DNA of 64,000 nucleotides. It comes from Argentina anserina. Taxonomy: Eukaryota > Streptophyta > Magnoliopsida > Rosales > Rosaceae. Positions within the stretch are counted from its first letter, which is position 1; each line of letters opens with the position of its first letter. Below the pieces are notes generated by a model, which was given only the letters and a program-made list of their open reading frames with translations, was not told the origin of the DNA and ran no database searches. The stretch is from NCBI RefSeq assembly GCF_933775445.1, contig NC_065872.1, positions 18,352,001-18,416,000 of the forward strand. Direction: 5' to 3'. Shown here piece after piece: positions 57,345 to 64,000 of the stretch. A program made the translations under genes and the position numbers.

Positions 57345-60300
57345 TGAGCTATGAGAGCGCCGCACCTCCTAGGGTTTTGTGGCCGTAGCTTTGCATCGTT
57401 GGCAGCAAACCTGGTTTTCCAAGTTTTCTTCGTCAATTAGATGAACCCTATGGTGGTGGAGAGATCTATCATCCTCAGGTTTTAGCAATCGGCGAGTTTC
57501 TCGTTGTCTTTTTTCTCCTTCTTTCTTCTGGAGGTCTTGGGTTAGCGGCGGTGGGGGACAAGTCTTCATCTCGTGTCGTGCTGGTTTCTACGCTGGGGGT
57601 CTAGGTCTTTCCCTCCCCTTATCGGGCATGAGACGTTGGTGAGGACAACATCCTTGGTGTTGTGATTCCTCGTCTCCAATCCTCATGTTTCAGATCTTGT
57701 CTCAAATCCACTTGGCTATCCGAGATTGGGCCGTTTCAGGGGGTTGTGACCAGGGAGATAACGAGGTTGGCTGTCACACCCCTGGACCATTTTCGGTCCC
57801 GAAATGCAACAGTAATCGTTGTAGTCTTAAGTTAGTACCAGTCAATACGGGATCCTACGCATCGACAACGCCAACTCACGACTACAGGACTATGGGGATA
57901 AGTAAATAATAGTGAATTTTGGGTTAAAACAAAGGAAGCTCAATTTATTGAATAAATACGAATAAGCGGAAGGTAGCAAAAAACTGAAAGTTCAAGTATG
58001 ACATGAGAAAAGTGTGTCATCATAATAAATACGGGCAAAAAGAAACGACTGCACTACTCAAATGAAAAGCAACAGAGTACGCGTCGTGCAATTGTTAAAA
58101 TAGAAACGAATATCAGGTAAATCTGAAGTCACACCGGAAGCTGACTCCTCGGTATCAAAAGTGAACCACGAGCGATGCAATGCCACTAGCACCTAATCCA
58201 AGTCCTTGCGAACCGGCTTCCAGGTACTTGAAAAGTAAGGGTGAGCACTCGTCCTCGCTAACCCAATGCAGATGAGACCACCCAACCGTAGTTAGGTTTG
58301 AAAACCATTTTTATATATACATATATATAAATATAACAGTATATATATATAGACAGTTAGCGTAAAAACACGTAATGAAAGTCAAACCGAGACTATAACA
58401 AGTCCCGTAAAGTTTAGGGAAAGTCAAGTAAAATCATGCAGATGTAAAATATGTGACTCGGCTCGAAATAGCAAATTCACCGATAGGGTATATCCACCCG
58501 ACCGGCTCTAAGGTTTGCCTTTGGGTGAACCGAGAGCCAATAATGTACTACAATGCCAGATATCAAGACACGTTTATCACTGTAGTAATAAGTCACACGG
58601 TGACAGACATCAGGACAACGGATTCACCGTGATGATACCCTGACATCAAGACGCGAGATTCACCATATAATAAATAAACTTGCGGTGCCAGACATCAGTA
58701 AACAGAATCACTAACTTATAAACATGCATAAAATAAAATGGTCAGTCTCGAGACAATACGACCAAAGTAAAATGCAAATGAATGCAACATGCGATAAAGA
58801 CGTATAGCATATACATTTTTATATATAGAAAACCACTAACCCAGAAGGTACCGGCTCACTCTAGTGGGCGGCTCACCCTACCTGATATAGCAATGCCGAA
58901 GTCCGTCCCAAGTCACACTCTTTGTGCTCCGCGTAGAATCGTGTCCCGCAAGCAAGTCTCACAGTTAAAAAAATAACGAAAAGGGATAAGTAAGGGTCAC
59001 GATGTTTTTCGTCGATTTAATAATTGATCGTCGATTTGACTAGTTTGACTACTCGAGTCGAGGTCTCGGGATGATCGGTTGTTTACTTAATTGTGAGTGT
59101 GAGTTTCTGTTTAACGTACATTCACATTTTAAATTTTAAAATGCGAATAATACTAAATCGTTGAATGTTTTTATTCTTACGACAAGCTAACTTCTTACGT
59201 TTACGACTCCTCGATCCGATCCGATTAGAAATCGAGTTTAGCGTTTTAACCGAATTTTATAATGGTAAAACATTGGGAAGAACCAGTTATTTTTCCTATT
59301 TACTAAAGTTAAATAAACTTTAACGAAATTACCTTAAGGTGAGGAGTCAAACTGCCTAGGTAAAAAGATTAATTACTGAAACAGTAAAAAGTAACAGTAA
59401 AAACAGAATTATTGAATAATTACTGTCAGGGTAAAATAGTAATAGTAAAAGGTAAGTTTCTCAACAGTAAAATATGTCTAGGGGGTAAGACTATAATTAT
59501 TGAAAGTCAACATGGGTAATTTGGTATTTTCATGACGACAGTAAAACTGTAAAAGGGTAATTTCGCCACTGTAAAAATCAAGGAAATTACCCTTCTTTTC
59601 CGGTAGTGTTTTCCTGCGATTCTCTCCATCCAAAATCAACCCAATTCAACATGCAATTACACTACGAGCATCAGAACAGGATTTCCAACAGAACCATACC
59701 AAAAACAAGAAGATTCGAGTTTAAATGATACCTCAACCAAGATCCGAAGTCGATCCCGTCGCCTCCGAGCTCCAACACCGCCGGTTCAAGCTGCTGCGAC
59801 CTCCTCCTCACATCCCAGACCTTTCTGACGCTGCTGCAAGCTCCGAAGTAAACCTAGAAAACGAACTTTGTCTCTGGAATCGACGATTGGTGCGGCCAGA
59901 GTTCGATGGACATGCCGGAAGCAAAACGCAGAAACGGTAAGTCCAAGGTTCTATTTTTGTTGTCAATAGATCGAATAGCACAAGAAGAATGGGGAAGGTT
60001 TTTTTTTACCAAGAGAACTCCCCGAGGTCGTTAGAGCTCGAGGTATCACCGCCGGAGATCCGTAGCTTCAAAACTCGGACTCGCCGGAAGCGGCGTGCAT
60101 GTCGATTATGTGGGTACCGTCGGGGAGAGGAGCGAGGGGTGGTCACGATGGTGGTTGTCTCGCCGTCTGGGTTGGCCGGACGGCGTCGCTAAGCGGCGGC
60201 GAAGCTCCGCATCTGTCCTCTGTTTCGGAGGGAGAGAGAACTATGAGGGAGATGAGAGAGATGTGGTGTGTGTGAGTGTATAGTTGTTAGGCATTTAAAG

Positions 60301-61096
60301 GTTGATCCGATGGTCCAGATCAATTCGCTCAAATGGACGGTCATAAAAACAAAAAACAAGAATTTCTTAAAATACGTTTTAAAAGAGTTAATTTCGTAAA
60401 CTTGTAGGAAATTAACCGAGCGTTAGAAAAATATTCCGCGAATATTCTCACGCTCGTGACGATGCGTAGTTTAATACAAAAATATTAAACTACATTTTTT
60501 TAACATCTCGGAAAAATATCGGTTACAGTGACAATTATGCCGAAAGATGAAGAAATTTTATAGGGGTTCACATTGGCGGTGGTGCGCACGTTAACCAAGT
60601 TCAGCAAATCTACGGTATGGGTGCCCCTTCCTCAGTGTGTCCTTAGCATGTGGATATGGGCATGGGTTTGGTGCATAGCGCTTAATTGGGCTTTGTTAGC
60701 TGCTATGTAGGAGATTAAGGAGACAGGTCCTCTGGTAATTGAATCAGTCAATTGGATAAAGCGTGAAGGTTCCCCCAACGTTGCTGCTGTTGCGATCCCT
60801 GTTGAGGGGACCCCCTAGATGACGGGTAGTTTCTTTAGATCTTACTAGGTTACCTCCTCTTAGTATGATGACTCTAGCGGGATAATAAGTGAGTAGTTTC
60901 ACATTTGGTTGATTTGGACATTTGGTTACTGATTCTAGTGCCTTCTCATTGATGGTTTGTAGCATTGAGTTAGATAGGTTTTCTTTATTTGGCTCGCATG
61001 ATTCAATTGTTTCGAAGCCCTAGAGAGTGTTCCATTTTCATGTTACTTCCTACCTTATATATGACAAAATCGTTAATTCTTTAAAAAAGAAAAAAA
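57345..61096 (+). mobile_element. Probable non-LTR (LINE-type) remnant, split by a solo LTR
   Basis: Flanked by the 8-bp duplication AAGCTCTG at 57337-57344 and 61097-61104. The right end is A-rich (AAAAAAGAAAAAAAAA). About 430 bp lie left and 520 bp right of the inserted LTR, so it is far shorter than a full LINE. No reverse transcriptase was recognised. An 8-bp match next to an A run could be chance, so this is tentative. Confidence 0.5.
57772..60572 (-). mobile_element. Long solo LTR inside the LINE-type remnant
   Basis: 2801 bp, from TGTCACACCC to GGGGTTCACA, with perfect TTGGC duplications at 57767-57771 and 60573-60577. The end TGTCACACCC and the long, GC-rich leader (59700-60280) resemble chromovirus LTRs read on the minus strand, so the orientation is inferred. 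Short frames at 59725-60283 lie in this leader and are not called genes. Confidence 0.82.
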
Positions 61097-61104
61097 AAGC
61101 TCTG

Positions 61105-62168
61105 GTTTGAAATTGCACAGCGGAGTTGCCAATTCAACTCACTTTTTGACCAAATTTTTCCATATATCATATCAAACTTGACCTATTTAATAAATATGTT
61201 GTGCAAGTTCATATCACGTTGGCTAGCCGTTTTATCAGATGGGTCATGGTCTCATGGATCAACCCTTTAAGCCGCCATTGACCTTTTTTTTTACTGTGCG
61301 GTACTTCATCTAGGTTTTGGGGTTGTGTTACCTGATCGTACTGCAAATGACAATCTTGTCGATCCCAACAACAAGAGTTGGGAGTTGTTTGAGTGGGTTT
61401 AAATGTAAACCCGAGATCCAGAACAACTATTACCGGCCGGAGCTCAAAATGTTTTAGTCAGTGCTTTAAGAGAGCCCTAACATGTGATAATTATGGCCGA
61501 TATAATATTTTTTCAATTATAATCATGATACCCACACGACCAACTTCACTATAGTCCATACTAAATTGGACCCTTAGAGCATCACCGATGTATCATGCAT
61601 TTTGGATAAAAATGAGAATTTGGTGAAAAAAATGTCTATTTTTCACTCAAACAGTTTTTTTATCGCATTCTCCAAAATAGAAAAATGGATGAAAGATAAG
61701 AGTTGATTCGAAGATTTGGCAAAAATTTGCATAACTAAATATTAAATGTTTGCATTTTCTTCAACAACTCAAACTTGGATTACAACTAATAAAAAATCTT
61801 CAATAAATATTTCAAGTCAATAATATGAAATTATGAAATATTTTGTGGTTATAATAAATAAGAAAATAGAATATTTGATTGTTGTAATAAATGCAAAAAT
61901 TTGCAAAATAAAAAAGTTTTAGAGATTTTGAAATTTGTTTCTCTATTTGGAGAAAATATGGAGAAGGTATTGTAGCTTCTCTTACAAGTACATAATTATA
62001 ACAACCTAATAAAACCACTTTAGTTACACGAACCCTTATGAAACTAAATTGAGTTTGCTCTCTAGTACGCTAATTAACGCCAAAAAAAAAAGGATGACTA
62101 GTTGATTTGCGATCGAATTTCTCTATATATATGAGTAATATGACGGAGCCAATACATGCCCGAAAGTT
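61105..62168. other. Intergenic region downstream of the Dof gene
   Basis: AT-rich, no coding frame. It holds the 3' UTR of the Dof gene at its right end. A stretch at about 61575-61995 has MITE-like composition (AGAGCATCACCGATG on the left) but no convincing ends. Confidence 0.4.
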
Positions 62169-63038
62169 TCATTGAGGAGGGCCGGCAACAAACGAACCGG
62201 TAAGATCATCAGACCATTGAGCCGAGTTCAAAGAATTCGAAGGGCCTGCACCGCTGGTGGTACTGGTAATGTTTCCCATGGTGGGGCTCCATAGCGTTGT
62301 TTGACTAGCTGAGGCAGTAGCAACAGAAGCAGAAGCTGGAGTATGAGATTTGCTAAAAAAGCTCTTAGGCCAATCAGTCATAACACCACTTGACCTGGTT
62401 GATTGTAGCAACTGGCCGCGATGATCTTCTGATTTGTATAAAGGTGGAGGCTCCATGTTGCTCTTAAAAAGCTGGTTTTGCATTTGACGTTGGCCATAGG
62501 TTGAGATAGCATTAAAGCCATGAAGCAGTCCCAAATTGGAAGCACCATCACATCCTAATTGGCTTGAACCCCCGAGATGGCCAAAGTTTTGAGTAAATGG
62601 CATAGATGTCAAATAATCAGCGCCACCGGGATAGTCTTGAGAGCCATGCAAAGAGTTAAGGGCAGTTGATGGACCCGAATCACCCGATAACATCATCAAT
62701 GACCTCTGATGGTGGTCTTGTGATTGCGGCTGAATGAGCACTGAGCGAGAGGCGGATGAGGACATGGTCTTGCCACGCTTACCTTTCCGGCAACCCCCAC
62801 CAACGGGGACGTTCCGGAGGGTCCCTCCCTGGGTCCAATACCTTCTACATGCTTTACAAAAATAGCGAGGCTGGGACAAACTGTAGTTGTTGTAGTAGCA
62901 GAATTTGGAGTTAAGGGACTCGCACCTTGGACACTTCTGAGGCTCATGGTGTTGTTGTTGCCCTTGTTGTTGTTGTTGGTGGTTCACCTTCGGGTCTTGA
63001 TTGTTGTGTTGTTGCGCCTGTCCTCGCTCTCCTTGCAT
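62169..63038 (-). CDS. Dof-type zinc-finger transcription factor
   Basis: 289 aa, uninterrupted. The start is the ATG at 63038; an in-frame TAA three codons upstream supports it. The Dof domain spans about residues 34-88: CPRC (C36, C39) and CKAC (C61, C64) are the four zinc ligands, with [13 protein letters not shown] and [21 protein letters not shown] between and after, all diagnostic. The N-terminus is Gln/His-rich; the C-terminal part is Ser/Gly/Thr-rich, as in plant activators. KRGK after the domain is a likely nuclear signal. Dof proteins bind AAAG cores in plant promoters and act in the nucleus. The member of the family cannot be fixed from the sequence alone. No intron is seen in the coding part. 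Confidence 0.95.
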   Translation of the reverse strand: MQGERGQAQQHNNQDPKVNHQQQQQGQQQHHEPQKCPRCESLNSKFCYYNNYSLSQPRYFCKACRRYWTQGGTLRNVPVGGGCRKGKRGKTMSSSASRSVLIQPQSQDHHQRSLMMLSGDSGPSTALNSLHGSQDYPGGADYLTSMPFTQNFGHLGGSSQLGCDGASNLGLLHGFNAISTYGQRQMQNQLFKSNMEPPPLYKSEDHRGQLLQSTRSSGVMTDWPKSFFSKSHTPASASVATASASQTTLWSPTMGNITSTTSGAGPSNSLNSAQWSDDLTGSFVAGPPQ

Positions 63039-64000
63039 ATTTGTTTAATCTCTCCCCAAGCTCGCTCTTATCATAATTCTGACTACACAACAAGTGACCT
63101 AAGGAAATATGATGATGGTTGTGGGGTTCATGCCTTAGCAAGCAGCAGGTTATAAGGATGAGGAAATGGGAGCATTTTAGCTTATGCTTTACTCAATAGG
63201 CTCAACGTGTCTGTTACTGGCCCTTGAGAATCTGTACTACTAAAACAACCAAACCCAGTGTTTTAAAACAAAGTGTGATTGAGATATGGAACTTGTTTCT
63301 AGACACTAAATCTTGTTCATATATGAACACTAGCGCCATCTTCTCTTTCGCTTCCACCTACTCCACAACACCATAAACAAATCCAGGGGTCGTACGATCT
63401 AGTACTCATTAAGTCTGCAAATAAGGAGAGTATCCCCCTTACATACTAAGAATCCAGTTGGAGATATTTTCCAATCTATATATCCCGGTCTTGTCTTCAG
63501 AGCAATAAAGTGTCAAGAGAGTGAGAGAATTCAGAATCTAATTGATCTTGCTTTTTGATAGAGAAAAATGAGTTGTGCTTACATATAACCTAGTAAGCAG
63601 AGAGATGATCAAAAGTGACAATTATGTTAATATGTGGGAGATAATATATATAATTATGGCGATCAGATATCACTACGTTTAATTAGGGTTACTCCCATCT
63701 GTCAAAATTCCAGCTTACTAATGCATGACCATCCATTAGGAAAATTATCAGCCTCAAGACAACAATAATCATATCAGAACATCAATATGTTGATTTCTTT
63801 CTATACTTTTATTAGTATTTGCATAGATTTTGCAATAGTTTTATTATTAATTAGGTAGATTTGATATTCTTTTTTTTTGGTTTGCCATTTATGTTTTTCC
63901 ATAGCTTTACTCCATTGGTATGCAAGCAAAAGCTTGTCACCTTTGTAATGGAGCTTTGACATTATAATGAAAATATAGCCGCTTTTCAGCATGCTGTATT
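63039..64000. promoter_or_regulatory. Upstream region of the Dof gene
   Basis: Non-coding, AT-rich. It should contain the promoter and 5' UTR of the minus-strand Dof gene. A TATATA run near 63475-63482 may be a TATA box; several AAAG/CTTT cores are present, so Dof self-binding is possible but such short sites are common by chance. Confidence 0.4.

Noticed and set aside
59725..60283. Overlapping short frames in the 57.8-60.6 kb LTR
   Set aside because: They sit in the GC-rich leader of a solo LTR, with no conserved domain.
61575..61995. Possible MITE (AGAGCATCACCGATG start)
   Set aside because: The supposed right end pairs poorly with the left, and no target duplication was found.

Overview
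The window is nuclear DNA of a eudicot plant. The evidence is spliced low-GC genes, a nepenthesin-type aspartic protease, a Dof transcription factor, and chromovirus, Athila-type, hAT and Mutator-like mobile elements. I cannot name the species; Rosaceae is only a guess. Most of the 64 kb is nested transposable elements. No CRISPR array, tRNA, rRNA or bacterial-type operon was seen.

Layout. 1-1300: 3' portion of a secreted aspartic protease gene (+). 2091-29022: one host gene (-), a 241-codon membrane-protein gene in three exons. Its first intron is about 25.6 kb long because it holds (a) a 14.4 kb hAT transposon (3212-17637), itself split by a 10.8 kb chromovirus-type LTR retrotransposon (3897-14727), and (b) a second chromovirus (18052-27642). 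Exon 1 of this gene is also split by a 498-bp hAT-type MITE. 29413-31836: a second hAT transposon, cut off by an Athila-like element (31837 to about 38870) that carries a Mutator-like MITE. 38871-41516: a scrambled patch of two LTR pieces and the 3' end of a third hAT copy. 42207-43030: a Mutator-like element with gene-like filling. 43750-52197: a third chromovirus that lacks integrase and primer-binding site. 52198-56301: mostly unassigned, with a broken WRN-type 3'-5' exonuclease gene at 55303-55688. 56307-57266: a solo LTR. 57345-61096: a probable LINE remnant holding another solo LTR (57772-60572). 62169-63038: an intact Dof zinc-finger gene (-), followed by its upstream region.

Target-site duplications were read directly at both ends of seven elements: 8 bp for hAT 1 and (one mismatch) for the exon MITE, 5 bp for LTR element 1, LTR element 2 and both solo LTRs, and 9 bp for the MITE in Athila. 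A 10-bp duplication flanks the 42.2 kb Mutator-like element and an 8-bp one the LINE remnant. These give a clear order of nesting. The genes that look functional are the protease and the Dof factor. The membrane-protein gene has consistent splice phases, but its reading frame is broken by the exon MITE. No new enzymatic or defence system was recognised. The most interesting points are the TE-built intron, the repeated loss of integrase by fusion of pol to a truncated LTR, and the microhomology deletion of a primer-binding site.
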